64,000 nucleotides of DNA from Bacteroidia bacterium (GTDB lineage Bacteria; Bacteroidota; Bacteroidia; UBA4408), in the NCBI GenBank assembly GCA_020845635.1, contig JADLFI010000018.1:62001-126000 (forward strand), written 5' to 3'. The notes under the pieces were generated by a model, which was given only the letters and a program-made list of their open reading frames with translations, did no database searches and had not been told where the DNA came from. Numbering within the stretch: the first letter of the stretch is position 1; every line of letters starts with the position of its first letter. The position numbers and the translations under genes are program-made. This document shows positions 17,025-26,727 of this stretch, in pieces.

Positions 17025-19397
17025 GTGCAAAATTTTATTGAAACTTTAAATAGCCCTCAACGACAGGCCGTTACAAATATAAATGGACCTATGATGATTG
17101 TTGCGGGAGCCGGATCGGGAAAGACCCGCGTGCTGACCTACAGAATTGCTTATTTGATGGAACAAGGGATAGACCCTTTTAGTATTTTGGCTTTAACCTT
17201 TACCAACAAAGCAGCCAAAGAAATGAAAGAGCGTATTGAAAGTATAGTAGGGGCAGAGAAGGCACGTAACCTATGGATGGGCACATTTCACTCGGTATTT
17301 TCAAGGATATTACGTATTGAGTCCGAAAAGTTAGGGTTTCCTAGCGATTTTACCATTTATGATACTGATGATTCAAGAAGTTTATTGAAATCAATTATTA
17401 AAGAGTTGGGGTTAGACGAAAAGCAGTATAAGCCAGCCCTGGTTCATAGTAGAATCTCAATAGCCAAAAACAACTTGCTATCGTGGGAAGCATACATGAA
17501 TAATGATGAAATACGACAAGAAGATAAATTGAGCATGAAACCGATGTTAGGAGATATTTATAAATATTATCAGCATCGTTTGTTTCAATCATCAGCCATG
17601 GATTTTGATGATTTACTATTTAAAACCAATGTGTTATTAAGAGATCATCCTGATGTTTTGTTGAAATACCAGCATAAGTTTAGGTATATTATGGTTGATG
17701 AGTTTCAGGACACAAATTTCTCACAATATTTAATTGTAAAAAAACTGGCAGCCGCATTTGAAAATATTTGCGTAGTGGGCGATGATGCTCAAAGTATATA
17801 TGCTTTTAGAGGAGCTACTATTCAGAATATACTAAACTTTAAGAAAGATTATCCGGATTTAAAGGTATATAAGCTTGAGCAAAATTACCGGAGCACCAAA
17901 GTAATAGTAAAAGCCGCCAACAGTGTTATTGCATACAATAAAGGACAGTTACAGAAGCTGGTTTGGACAGATAATGAAGAAGGCGATAAAATTGATGTAC
18001 TTAGGGCTTTTACGGATAATGAGGAAGGGCAGATGGTGGCAGGTTCTATATTTGAAACTAAAATGAGTACTCAATCGCGTAATTGTGATTTTGCTATATT
18101 ATATCGTACTAATGCGCAAAGCAGAGCAATGGAAGAGGCTTTGCGTAAGCAAAATATTCCCTATAAAATATATGGGGGGCTTAGTTTTTATAAACGAAAG
18201 GAGATTAAGGATATACTTGCTTATTTAAGACTATCCGTCAATCAGAACGATGAGGAGGCTATAAAGCGTATTATCAATTATCCGGCACGCGGAATTGGCG
18301 ACAGCACCATTGAAAAGATTATAGTGGCTGCAGCTAACAATAATGTGGCCTTATGGGAGATAATTTGTAACCCGTTAAAATATCAGTTAAATATTAACCA
18401 AGGTATTGCAAACAAGTTGCACGATTTTGCCGAAATGATAAAAAGTTTTAGAATAATTGCTGCCAGCCAAAATGCATTTGATGCCGGAAACCATATTGCC
18501 ATGCAGAGTGGTTTGCTTAAAGAGTTATATAATGATAAAAGTCCCGAAGGGGTAGCACGATACGAAAATATTCAGGAATTATTGAATGGAATGAAAGAGT
18601 TTACAGAAAACGATGTTGAAGATTTAGTAGTTCAGGAAAATGTTGAATCAACTCGTTTTTTGAAAGATTATATGAAGGATATTGCACTTCTTACAGATGA
18701 TTTGAACGAGAATGATGAGGACAAAGATAAGGTTACATTAATGACTATTCATGCTGCAAAAGGCCTTGAGTTTTCGTATATATATATTGTTGGTGTTGAG
18801 GAGAACTTATTTCCGGGGCAATTAAGTATAAATACCAAAGAGGAGTTGGAAGAGGAACGAAGACTTTTTTATGTAGCCCTAACCAGAGCTGAGAAGAAGG
18901 CCACCATTAGTTTTGCCTCATCAAGATATAAATGGGGCAATTTAACAAGTTGTGAACCTAGTCGTTTTATTGATGAAATAGATATAGAATGTTTGAATTA
19001 TAAGTATAACACTAATTCCCAGACCAATAATGACTTTATAAATGACTCTGGATTTGATGCTTGGGGTACTTATAATAAGAAAAAAACAGTAGGTAGTAGT
19101 TCCTATTACGGAAAGCAAACCAATCCTATAAAATCTCAGCCTCAAAAGCCTAAGTTTGAACCGCCCAAAAATTTAAAACGTTTAAATCAAATAGCACAAA
19201 ATACGGCAACTGAACCTTTAGGCGATGATGTAAGCCAATTAAAAGCCGGTGATCGTGTACAGCACCAAAGGTTTGGAAATGGTTTAGTGGAAAATATTGA
19301 AGGAAATTTCCCTAATCGTAAGGCTACAATTGTGTTTGACGAAGCCGGAAAGAAACAGTTGATATTAAAATATGCCAAACTGAAGGTATTGTCATAA
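17025..19397 (+). CDS. pcrA: UvrD/PcrA-type superfamily 1 DNA helicase
   Basis: 790 aa, full length. SF1A helicase motifs appear in order: Q motif LNSPQRQAV, Walker A AGAGSGKT (28-34), FTNKAAKEMKER, Walker B MVDEFQDTN, DDAQSIYAFRGA, QNYRST, and VTLMTIHAAKGLEF near 570, with LFYVALTRAEKK. The C-terminal Tudor-like module (GDRVQHQRFGNGLVENIEG) is the RNA-polymerase-binding domain of PcrA/UvrD. It unwinds DNA 3'-5' in repair and in clearing replication and transcription blocks. The start is GTG 17025, giving the standard short N-terminus. A strong bidirectional terminator follows. Confidence 0.95.
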   Translation: MQNFIETLNSPQRQAVTNINGPMMIVAGAGSGKTRVLTYRIAYLMEQGIDPFSILALTFTNKAAKEMKERIESIVGAEKARNLWMGTFHSVFSRILRIESEKLGFPSDFTIYDTDDSRSLLKSIIKELGLDEKQYKPALVHSRISIAKNNLLSWEAYMNNDEIRQEDKLSMKPMLGDIYKYYQHRLFQSSAMDFDDLLFKTNVLLRDHPDVLLKYQHKFRYIMVDEFQDTNFSQYLIVKKLAAAFENICVVGDDAQSIYAFRGATIQNILNFKKDYPDLKVYKLEQNYRSTKVIVKAANSVIAYNKGQLQKLVWTDNEEGDKIDVLRAFTDNEEGQMVAGSIFETKMSTQSRNCDFAILYRTNAQSRAMEEALRKQNIPYKIYGGLSFYKRKEIKDILAYLRLSVNQNDEEAIKRIINYPARGIGDSTIEKIIVAAANNNVALWEIICNPLKYQLNINQGIANKLHDFAEMIKSFRIIAASQNAFDAGNHIAMQSGLLKELYNDKSPEGVARYENIQELLNGMKEFTENDVEDLVVQENVESTRFLKDYMKDIALLTDDLNENDEDKDKVTLMTIHAAKGLEFSYIYIVGVEENLFPGQLSINTKEELEEERRLFYVALTRAEKKATISFASSRYKWGNLTSCEPSRFIDEIDIECLNYKYNTNSQTNNDFINDSGFDAWGTYNKKKTVGSSSYYGKQTNPIKSQPQKPKFEPPKNLKRLNQIAQNTATEPLGDDVSQLKAGDRVQHQRFGNGLVENIEGNFPNRKATIVFDEAGKKQLILKYAKLKVLS

Positions 19398-19413
19398 TAT
19401 TTAAGACGAAAAA

Positions 19414-19454
19414 AAGAAAAGAGGCTGATTTTTTAAAAATCAGCCTCTTTTCTT
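19414..19454. terminator. Bidirectional terminator between pcrA and rplS
   Basis: Two 20-base complementary arms (AAGAAAAGAGGCTGATTTTT and its reverse complement) form a GC-cored stem with A/T flanks on both sides, so it can end transcripts from both converging genes. Confidence 0.9.
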
Positions 19455-19474
19455 AGGAAAAAGTATGTATGAAA

Positions 19475-19822
19475 TTACATTTTCTTTTCACGAATACGAG
19501 CTTTCTTGCCTGTAAGACCTCTTAAATAGAATATTTTAGCACGTCTTACCACTCCAACTTTGTTAAGTTCAATCTTTTCAATAGCAGGAGAAGCCAATGG
19601 AATTATTCTTTCCACACCCACTCCGTTTGATATTTTACGAACAGTAACGGTTTCACCGGCACCAATACCATGACGTTGAATTACAACACCTTGATATAAC
19701 TGTATTCTTTCTTTATTACCTTCTTTAATTTTATAGTGTACTGTAACAGTATCACCCGATCTGAAATTAGGCAGTTCTTTTTTTGTGTTGAATTGTTCGT
19801 CAACTAATTTAATTAATTCCAT
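19475..19822 (-). CDS. rplS: 50S ribosomal protein L19
   Basis: 115 aa, the normal length for L19. Recognisable blocks are [43 protein letters not shown] and the basic C-terminus [20 protein letters not shown]19 sits at the 30S-50S interface of the ribosome. The gene is single here, without the rpsP-rimM-trmD partners found in many other phyla, and ends at the shared hairpin terminator. Confidence 0.97.
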   Translation of the reverse strand: MELIKLVDEQFNTKKELPNFRSGDTVTVHYKIKEGNKERIQLYQGVVIQRHGIGAGETVTVRKISNGVGVERIIPLASPAIEKIELNKVGVVRRAKIFYLRGLTGKKARIREKKM

Positions 19823-19896
19823 GATTCAATAAGTATTATTTCCTTAATAATTTGGGAGCGCAATATTATAAAATAATTAAGAGACTGCAAAATTTT

Positions 19897-21333
19897 TTAT
19901 GGATTAAGTTGGCGCTCCACTTCGTCAAATGCCTTTAACCCTTTTAAAGTAGTAAATTCGGGCTGTTTCAAAATTCTGTTTTTATCTGTCAGATTTAATT
20001 TTAACGATTTTTTAATATTTTCAATGGCCTCAACAGGCTTATTTTCTGTCGAATTTACAATGGCCTTGAAAAAATACACCTCAGCATTTTCAGGGTCGGC
20101 TACTTCGTAACAGTCAATCATAGTTTTAGCGGCTTGGTAATTACGGGATTGCAAGTACCTATTGCTTAAACTATAACTCAAAAGGCTTGCATAGCCCAAC
20201 AAACGTTGATTCATGGCTCCTAAATCGTTATTCTTTTTTGCTTCCTTTTTTAACAACTCAATTTTTTCTTTCCAGGCTTTAAAATTATCGGGAGTCTGAA
20301 TAATTTGGGTTAGCTCCTTTTGAATTTCAGTTTCCATCAAATTTATTCGCATTAATTTGTTCTTTTGTGCAATGTATTCGTCAGTTTGAGCTAACGAATC
20401 AGGGCTGGGAAAGGATAAAGTACTTAAATCTTTTACTCCATTGTTGAGTATAACAAGTTGGTTATAGGCCTCTACCAGGTTGTTGTCAAGTTCAAGTTGT
20501 TTAATATCATTCAGTTGTTCAGTAATAAAGTCCGAAACAATTTCGGGCGATGTATCTATAATACTTTGCCTAAAAGCATGAAATAGGGTAAGTTGTAGCG
20601 CCTTTTTAAAAATGTTTAAGGGAGCCCACTCATGTTTTCCCTTAAATTCAATATAATAATGAGGTAACGTGGTAGCTTCCAGAAAATAATCAATGTTAAG
20701 CATCTCGGCACGATTCATATCACCTTTGCCCGAAAGCCCAATAAAAAGACTATTGTTTGATAGTTTTTGGTTTAATTGCTGTGCCCCGGCCGAGTTAGCT
20801 ATAACAGACAGAACACTTTTGTCTATTTCAGCCAAACTACAACTTACTCTTGCTCCGCCCGAAAATCCGCAAAGCACTATGGCATTTTTATTTATTTTAA
20901 AATTATTAAGGCAAGCATTCTTCAACAAATACCAAATTTGCTGACTCTCTCGAAAATCCTGCCCATTTTTTGAAGCATTAGAGCCTACTAATATAAAGCC
21001 TAACGAATCGGCTATGGTTTTGTATTTCTTTATTGGCAATGAACCATTTCCGCCCGAATCAAAGAAGAATACAATAGGCCAAGAGGTTTTTGTGCTGTAA
21101 TAACGGGGTAAATATATAGCAAAACTATTAAGGTAATCGTTATTAATTAATATGTGCTCATAAATATTGCCAGGTTCAATGGTGTCATTTATATTAAACT
21201 CAGGGCTTGCATTTTGCATTTCTTGAGCATTGTTTTTAGAATTCTTTTCAGTACTGCTGTTGCATGAACTATGCGTATGAAGACAAAGAAGTATAATAAA
21301 GAATATTTGTATTTTATACCAATAATTATTCAT
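19897..21333 (-). CDS. Alpha/beta-hydrolase lipoprotein with C-terminal TPR-like region
   Basis: 478 aa from ATG 21333 (MNNYWYKIQIFF); the ORF-track start is 13 codons upstream inside the previous gene. A lipobox-like SSC near residue 21 suggests outer-membrane or periplasmic anchoring. The N-terminal half looks like an esterase/PHB-depolymerase-like hydrolase: WPIVFFFDSGGNGSLPI and the nucleophile elbow LCGFSGGARVS, with HEWAPL as a possible catalytic His. The C-terminal half is helical and repeat-like (PENAEVYFFKAIVNSTENKP). Substrate unknown. It is the last gene of a three-gene operon, 10 bases after the omega-amidase gene. Confidence 0.65.
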   Translation of the reverse strand: MNNYWYKIQIFFIILLCLHTHSSCNSSTEKNSKNNAQEMQNASPEFNINDTIEPGNIYEHILINNDYLNSFAIYLPRYYSTKTSWPIVFFFDSGGNGSLPIKKYKTIADSLGFILVGSNASKNGQDFRESQQIWYLLKNACLNNFKINKNAIVLCGFSGGARVSCSLAEIDKSVLSVIANSAGAQQLNQKLSNNSLFIGLSGKGDMNRAEMLNIDYFLEATTLPHYYIEFKGKHEWAPLNIFKKALQLTLFHAFRQSIIDTSPEIVSDFITEQLNDIKQLELDNNLVEAYNQLVILNNGVKDLSTLSFPSPDSLAQTDEYIAQKNKLMRINLMETEIQKELTQIIQTPDNFKAWKEKIELLKKEAKKNNDLGAMNQRLLGYASLLSYSLSNRYLQSRNYQAAKTMIDCYEVADPENAEVYFFKAIVNSTENKPVEAIENIKKSLKLNLTDKNRILKQPEFTTLKGLKAFDEVERQLNP

Positions 21334-21343
21334 TTGAAAAATG

Positions 21344-22144
21344 CTATTCAATTGTAAAACTATCAGCATCATTAATTACCGGGAAAGTACTTCTTAACTT
21401 GTTTAAATAATCAAAATCTAAGCTAAGCGTTTCAGTATTTTCCTCATTAGGTAAAATGTTACTGATTACTTTTCCCAAAGGGTCAATAATTACCGAATCG
21501 CCTGAGTAAGTGATGTTATTTCCATCAGTACCTACCCGATTAACCCCAATAACATAACATTGGTTTTCAATAGCACGCGCTACCAATAAACTTTTCCAGG
21601 CATGGCTACGTACTTCCGGCCAACTGGCAACATATATCAACACATCATACAAAGGACTGTTGGTATTATTTTTTGAACTGAAATTACGACTCCAAACGGG
21701 AAATCTTAAATCGTAACAAACCAAGGGGCATATAGTCCATTTATTAATTGTAGCAATAAGTTTGGAGTTCCCAGAATCATAAAAACTGTTCTCATTAGCC
21801 ATCCTAAATAAATGACGTTTATCGTATTGCAATGAAGTGCCATCCGGTAAAACCCAAAGTAAACGATTGTAATATTTGCCATTATCGTGTACTACAACGC
21901 TTCCGGTTATAACAGCCTTTTTTTTGGCAGCCATTAATTGCATCCATTGTGTAACTTCGCCATTAGGAGTATCGGCAACTTTATGAGGCTCCATAGTAAA
22001 GCCCGAAGAAAACATTTCGGGCAGCACTATAAGTTGAGTGGGAGTATTTATTTTATTAATTAACTCTTCAATACGTAATAAATTAGCTTCGCGATTGTGC
22101 CAAGCTAATGATGTTTGAATGATTGATACAGCAAGGTTACTCAT
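21344..22144 (-). CDS. Nitrilase-family omega-amidase (YafV-like)
   Basis: 266 aa from ATG 22144 (MSNLAVSIIQTSL); the longer ORF overlaps the aminotransferase. The nitrilase triad is complete: Glu in LPEMFSSGF, Lys in YDKRHLF and Cys in VCYDLRFPVWSRN. LPEMFSSGF and RHLFRMA.E are typical of the omega-amidase branch, which hydrolyses alpha-ketoglutaramate and alpha-ketosuccinamate. It follows by 10 bases an aminotransferase of the methionine/glutamine type, whose by-product from glutamine is just this substrate; the pairing strongly supports the assignment. Confidence 0.87.
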   Translation of the reverse strand: MSNLAVSIIQTSLAWHNREANLLRIEELINKINTPTQLIVLPEMFSSGFTMEPHKVADTPNGEVTQWMQLMAAKKKAVITGSVVVHDNGKYYNRLLWVLPDGTSLQYDKRHLFRMANENSFYDSGNSKLIATINKWTICPLVCYDLRFPVWSRNFSSKNNTNSPLYDVLIYVASWPEVRSHAWKSLLVARAIENQCYVIGVNRVGTDGNNITYSGDSVIIDPLGKVISNILPNEENTETLSLDFDYLNKLRSTFPVINDADSFTIE

Positions 22145-22154
22145 ACTTCTTAAT

Positions 22155-23309
22155 TTAAATAGAACATAATTTTTCAGCAGCTTTCTCGAGTGTGGAGTTC
22201 TCTTTTGCAAAACAAAAACGTAACACTTTATTATCAATTTTGCGATGGTAAAAAACCGATACCGGAATAGAAGCTACCCCATACCGGGTAGTTAGTATCT
22301 CGGCAAATTTTATATCACTTTCCTGACTTATTTTATCATATTTCAATATTTGAAAATAGGTACCGTTGCATGGAAGTAGCTCAAATTTTGAGTTTTTTAA
22401 TAAGGATTGAAAGTAATTTCTTTTCTCGGAATAAAAATTACCTAAATTCAAATATTCTTCGGTACGCGCCATAAATTCTGCTAAAGCCAGTTGCACCGGG
22501 TGATTTGCCGAAAAAACCAAAAACTGATGCACTTTTCTGAACTCATTCATTAAATTTATGGGGGCTAAACAATATCCCATTTTCCAACCTGTGGCGTGAT
22601 AGGTTTTACCAAAAGATGAAATGATAAAACTTCTTTCTGCAAGCCGTGGGAAACGTGCCACACTTTGATGTTCATTCGAATCAAAAACAATATGTTCATA
22701 CACTTCATCACTCAGCACCACAATATCGGTATTTCTAATAAGTTTTTCAAGGTTCATTAAGTCTTCTGTGCTAAGTATGCTTCCTGTAGGGTTATTAGGA
22801 TTATTAATAATTATCATTCGAGTATGCTTGTTTATTAGCTTTCTCACATCATCCCAATTAATACTGTATTCAGGGAATTTTAGCTGCACAAAAATAGCCT
22901 TGCCTCCATTAAGTTCAATGGCCGGAATATAACAATCATAAGCAGGTTCAAAAACTATAACTTCATCGCCTTCGTTTACAATTGCAGAAATGGCCGTGTA
23001 AATAGCTTGTGTTGCTCCCGAAGTAATTGTTATTTCAGTATCAGGATTGTATTTAGTATTATATAAATCTTCAACTTTTTGGGCTACAATTTCACGTAAC
23101 TTCATCGAGCCCGCCATGGGTGCGTACTGGTTATAGCCTTTTTTCATGTATTTGCTCACCAGATTTATTAAGTCGGTCGAAACAGAAAAATCCGGAAACC
23201 CTTGAGCCAAGTTAATGGCATTATGTTCAACAGCCATTTGGCTCATAACTGTAAATATGGTTGTTCCGGTGGTTGGAAGTTTTGATCTTAAGGCGCCTGA
23301 ATATTGCAT
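22155..23309 (-). CDS. Methionine/glutamine aminotransferase (YbdL-like)
   Basis: 384 aa class I PLP-dependent aminotransferase. The cofactor Lys is in SSFGKTYHATGWKMGY; other landmarks are INLAQGFPDF, YAPMAGSMKLRE, NNPNNPTGS and LSDEVYEHIVFD. The combination LAQGFPDF and GKTYHATGWK is typical of the YbdL/kynurenine aminotransferase-like group that regenerates methionine from its keto acid, using glutamine among other donors. It heads an operon with omega-amidase and the hydrolase lipoprotein, and a perfect -7 element lies 22 bases upstream. Confidence 0.88.
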   Translation of the reverse strand: MQYSGALRSKLPTTGTTIFTVMSQMAVEHNAINLAQGFPDFSVSTDLINLVSKYMKKGYNQYAPMAGSMKLREIVAQKVEDLYNTKYNPDTEITITSGATQAIYTAISAIVNEGDEVIVFEPAYDCYIPAIELNGGKAIFVQLKFPEYSINWDDVRKLINKHTRMIIINNPNNPTGSILSTEDLMNLEKLIRNTDIVVLSDEVYEHIVFDSNEHQSVARFPRLAERSFIISSFGKTYHATGWKMGYCLAPINLMNEFRKVHQFLVFSANHPVQLALAEFMARTEEYLNLGNFYSEKRNYFQSLLKNSKFELLPCNGTYFQILKYDKISQESDIKFAEILTTRYGVASIPVSVFYHRKIDNKVLRFCFAKENSTLEKAAEKLCSI

Positions 23310-23331
23310 ATACTTTCTTTACTTTTTTTAG

Positions 23332-23339
23332 CAAAATTA
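23332..23339 (-). promoter_or_regulatory. -7 element of the aminotransferase operon
   Basis: The minus strand reads TAATTTTG, a perfect TAnnTTTG, 22 bases before the ATG at 23309. Confidence 0.5.
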
Positions 23340-24115
23340 TTGATTTAAAGCTAAAGAGAAAATGTATGTTTATTTTGTTTGTTACGAATGACCATATTAA
23401 AATACCATCTAAAGTAAATATCTAAGTGCATATTACAGAATATAGTGGCTTTAATACCTTGATTTTATTATAAATGGATTACCTATTAATTACAAGTTGT
23501 GTTAAAATTATTCCTACTCGGGAATCAAAACAGTTTTATTTCACTTATTTATTGCTGCTTTTTTGGAGTTGAATTTCAATTCATCTTTTATTTATAGTAT
23601 AACAAGATTAATAGCTTATATCTTTTTGTTTGATAAGTAAGGTGCTTTTTACACGTTAGCTTAATGCAAAGCTTGTTACTTCAGCAAATTACTTATCCCG
23701 TTTATATTCGTTTTCTTATTATTTACCTTTTTTAAATGAAATTGGTAATGTTGAGGTAATTAATACTTTAGTATGCTCATCTTATTCAGTGATGGTTAAA
23801 ACCAATATGTCTAACAACATAACTCTTTATTATTTAAATTTGTTAATCATAGCGTGTAAACCTCTATTATATTTGTTTCAGATTGAAAAAATATTAAAGA
23901 GGTATTAGGGCATGTGGTAATATTTAATTCTGATAAAGTATTAGGTATTGAAACTTTTTTCTACAGTATATAAAAATGATTAATATATTGAGTTATGGTA
24001 AAAGCATTTATTCTTTTGAAGTTTCACTTCATTCTGAAAAGTCATAAACAGAACTGAGATAATATGATAATTCTTTACTTGTTATTAAATTTATAAAACA
24101 TTAAATTCATTAAAT
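23340..24115. other. Long AT-rich intergenic region before nadD
   Basis: About 780 bases without a credible ORF, RNA gene or repeat. It holds one perfect -7 element (TATATTTG, 23868-23875, plus strand) about 240 bases before nadD and a variant TATATTCG further up. These could mark a long leader for nadD or a small RNA; I see no hairpin-plus-T-run that would define an end. Confidence 0.4.
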
Positions 24116-24706
24116 ATGAGTTTGTCAAGAAACAAAAAAACAGGTTTATTTTTTGGCTCTTTTAACCCTATACATCAGGGTCATTTAATACTTGCAAAGT
24201 ATATACTGAACGAGTATGATTTAGAAGAAATATGGTTTGTTGTAAGTCCTCAAAATCCGCTGAAGAATAAAAAATCCTTATTGAATGAGTATCATCGTTT
24301 GCAGATGGTAAGATTGGCTATTGAAGACGAGCCTAAGTTTAAAGCTTCAGATATAGAGTTTAAATTAGAAAAACCATCATATACCATTAACACACTAATT
24401 CATTTAGACGAGAAATATAAACGTCCTTTTGTATTAATAATGGGCGAAGATAGTGCTGAAAGTATTACCAAATGGAAGAACTACGAAGCTATTTTAGATA
24501 ATTATGAGGTATATGTTTACCCCCGCCAAGGAGCTGTAAAATCAAAAATTATACAACACCCGCATTTAAAATTTATTCATGCTCCACAGCTTGAACTTTC
24601 TGCAACGTATATACGACAAGCTATTAAAGCGGGCAAGGATGTTAGATTCTTATTGCACTATAAAGTTTATGACTTTGTAAAAGAAATGCACTTTTACGAA
24701 AAATAG
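24116..24706 (+). CDS. nadD: Nicotinate-nucleotide adenylyltransferase
   Basis: 196 aa nucleotidyltransferase. The hallmark GSFNPIHQGHL near residue 14 contains the (H/T)xGH catalytic motif, and the C-terminal LSATYIRQAIKAG corresponds to the ISST-x-(I/L)R motif with Ala replacing the second Ser. It joins nicotinate mononucleotide to ATP to form deamido-NAD in the NAD pathway. In many Bacteroidota nadD follows gmk and yicC; those neighbours are absent here. Confidence 0.93.
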   Translation: MSLSRNKKTGLFFGSFNPIHQGHLILAKYILNEYDLEEIWFVVSPQNPLKNKKSLLNEYHRLQMVRLAIEDEPKFKASDIEFKLEKPSYTINTLIHLDEKYKRPFVLIMGEDSAESITKWKNYEAILDNYEVYVYPRQGAVKSKIIQHPHLKFIHAPQLELSATYIRQAIKAGKDVRFLLHYKVYDFVKEMHFYEK

Positions 24707-24922
24707 GGAGAGAAAACCGGAATTCACATGAACGCGAAAAAGGCATTTGTAAAACATAATTATTTTTATTATATTAGGCGCTAAAGGGCTAATTATTAGC
24801 GTTAACCAAACTTAACAACTTCATTTTTTGCATTAACAAACTTTTGAAATGTTATGGATATTATGGTTTGAATTTTGTATATGTATTGTTAGTTACTTAA
24901 TTTTTAAAAAGGAGAAAAAATT

Positions 24923-26374
24923 ATGAAAAAAGTAGTTAGTATTTTTTTAGCTGTAGTTGGTGGGTTTGCCGGCTCGGCTATTTACAACAATTATTATAAG
25001 AGTTCTGAAAAACCGGTAATAAGTGCTGAACTTAAGCGCCCGGTACATACCGTTAATTATAACGGTGCAAATTATGAGGCAAATGTAAATTTTGAAACGG
25101 CTGCCGAAAAAACAGTTCATGCTGTGGTGCATATTAAAACATATTTTAGAGAAAATAGTTTTATGACAGATCCATGGCATCAGTTCTTCTTTGGCGATAA
25201 TGGCTATAGAAGAAACGCTCCTCAACAAGTGTCAACCGGCTCCGGGGTTATTATATCTGATAACGGATATATTGCCACCAATAATCATGTTATAGCTAAT
25301 GCAGAAAAAATTGAGGTTACTCTTAACAACAATAAAACATATCAGGCAGAGGTGGTAGGCCGTGATCCTAATACCGATTTAGCTTTACTGAAAATAGACG
25401 AGAAAAACTTACCCTATATTACCTATGGTAATTCTGACGATGTAAAAGTAGGTCAATGGGCTTTGGCTGTGGGCAATCCGTTTAATTTAACTTCAACCGT
25501 TACCGCAGGTATAATTAGTGCCAAAGGTAGAAGTATTAATATTTTAGAAGCCAATGCCAGTAAAGACAGGTATCCTATTGAGTCATTTATTCAAACCGAT
25601 GCAGCGGTAAATCCCGGAAATAGTGGAGGAGCTTTGGTTAACACTGCCGGTGAGTTAATTGGTATTAACTCTGCCATTGCTTCCAATACAGGTTCGTATG
25701 CCGGATATTCGTTTGCTGTTCCGGTAAATATTGTAAAGAAGGTAATGTCTGATTTGCTTGAATTTGGTGCAGTACAGCGCGCTTTTATTGGTGTAAGCAT
25801 AAGAGAAATAGATACTAAACTTGCCGAGGAAAAGAAACTCAATCAATATCAGGGTATATATGTTGCCGGAATAACCGAGGGCGGAGCAGCAGACCAGGCC
25901 GGAATTAAAGAAGGTGATATTATTACGCAAATAGGAGGAACCGCTGTAAACAGTTCACCTGAGTTGCAAGAGCAGGTAGGTAAATATCGCCCTGGCGATA
26001 AGATTGATATTACTCTTATTAGAAATGGCAAAGAGAAATTATTGTCATTGGTATTGAAAAACAAAAATAATAACACCGACCTTATGAAACGAGAAAAAAG
26101 CAGTGTTATTAAGGCATTAGGAGCAGAGTTTGAACCTGTAACTGCTGATGAAATGCAAAGACTAAGAATTGTAAATGGATTAAAAGTAAAAAAATTGGGG
26201 CAAGGAAAATTAGCAGGGTCAGGAATTAAGGAAGGTTTTATTATTACAAGCATTGATAAAAAACCGGTAACTGAGGTTGAAGATTTAAGCTTTTTAGAAA
26301 GTAAAAAAGGCGGAGTACTTATTGAAGGAGTATATCCTAATGGCTTTAGAGCCTATTACGGATTTGGGTTATAA
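24923..26374 (+). CDS. degP: HtrA/DegP-family periplasmic serine protease
   Basis: 483 aa. After an N-terminal membrane anchor or signal (about 1-22) comes a trypsin-like domain with the triad H122 (ATNNHVI), D152 (NTDLALLKI) and S234 (GNSGGAL), then two PDZ domains (about 275-370 and 385-483). DegP-type proteins degrade or refold damaged envelope proteins. An AAAGGAG eight bases before the ATG is a clear Shine-Dalgarno sequence, unusual for this phylum. The second PDZ is shortened and ends at the residue RAYYGFGL. The gene ends in a 22-bp-stem terminator. Confidence 0.94.
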   Translation: MKKVVSIFLAVVGGFAGSAIYNNYYKSSEKPVISAELKRPVHTVNYNGANYEANVNFETAAEKTVHAVVHIKTYFRENSFMTDPWHQFFFGDNGYRRNAPQQVSTGSGVIISDNGYIATNNHVIANAEKIEVTLNNNKTYQAEVVGRDPNTDLALLKIDEKNLPYITYGNSDDVKVGQWALAVGNPFNLTSTVTAGIISAKGRSINILEANASKDRYPIESFIQTDAAVNPGNSGGALVNTAGELIGINSAIASNTGSYAGYSFAVPVNIVKKVMSDLLEFGAVQRAFIGVSIREIDTKLAEEKKLNQYQGIYVAGITEGGAADQAGIKEGDIITQIGGTAVNSSPELQEQVGKYRPGDKIDITLIRNGKEKLLSLVLKNKNNNTDLMKREKSSVIKALGAEFEPVTADEMQRLRIVNGLKVKKLGQGKLAGSGIKEGFIITSIDKKPVTEVEDLSFLESKKGGVLIEGVYPNGFRAYYGFGL

Positions 26375-26392
26375 TTCCGGAAGATAGAATAA

Positions 26393-26439
26393 AAACTATA
26401 AGGGCGAAATTCAGATACTGAATTTCGCCCTTATAGTTT
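26393..26439. terminator. Terminator after degP
   Basis: A perfect 22-bp stem (left arm AAACTATAAGGGCGAAATTC..., loop ATA) 18 bases after the degP stop. It also lies just downstream of the minus-strand tRNA-Leu, so it can serve both. Confidence 0.9.
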
Positions 26440-26455
26440 GATTAAACTTAATGAG

Positions 26456-26535
26456 TGCCCGGGATGAGATTCGAACTCACACGATTTCTCGCCACCCCCT
26501 CAAGATGGTGCGTCTACCAATTTCGCCACCCGGGC
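26456..26535 (-). tRNA. tRNA-Leu (anticodon GAG)
   Basis: 80 bases on the minus strand. The acceptor stem GCCCGGG/CCCGGGC has discriminator A. D-arm GCG...CGC contains TTGGTAGA. Anticodon stem CCATC/GGTGG closes the loop TTGAGGG, giving anticodon GAG. The long variable arm CGAGAAATCGT forms a 3-bp hairpin and marks a class II tRNA. T-arm GTGAG-TTCGAAT-CTCAT. CCA is not encoded. It reads CUC/CUU codons. Confidence 0.95.
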
Positions 26536-26573
26536 TAAACTTATGTAATAGCTAGGTTTAAACTTAACAGAGG

Positions 26574-26581
26574 CAAATGTA
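26574..26581 (-). promoter_or_regulatory. -7 element of tRNA-Leu
   Basis: The minus strand reads TACATTTG (perfect TAnnTTTG), 38 bases before the mature 5' end of the tRNA, leaving a leader of roughly 30 bases to be removed by RNase P. Confidence 0.6.
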
Positions 26582-26727
26582 ATAGTTTTGATAATGAAAA
26601 ATTAATATATTTTTTTAGAAAGTACAATTGGTATGACAAAATCTAAACTCAAAATATTTAAATAATTCTTTATCAAGAAGTTTTGTAAATAATTTTTTGC
26701 TCTTGCTTTTGAATATTTTTCAAAAAA

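Noticed and set aside
25849-26253. 134-aa minus-strand ORF within degP
   Set aside because: Antisense shadow of the PDZ region; no conserved features.
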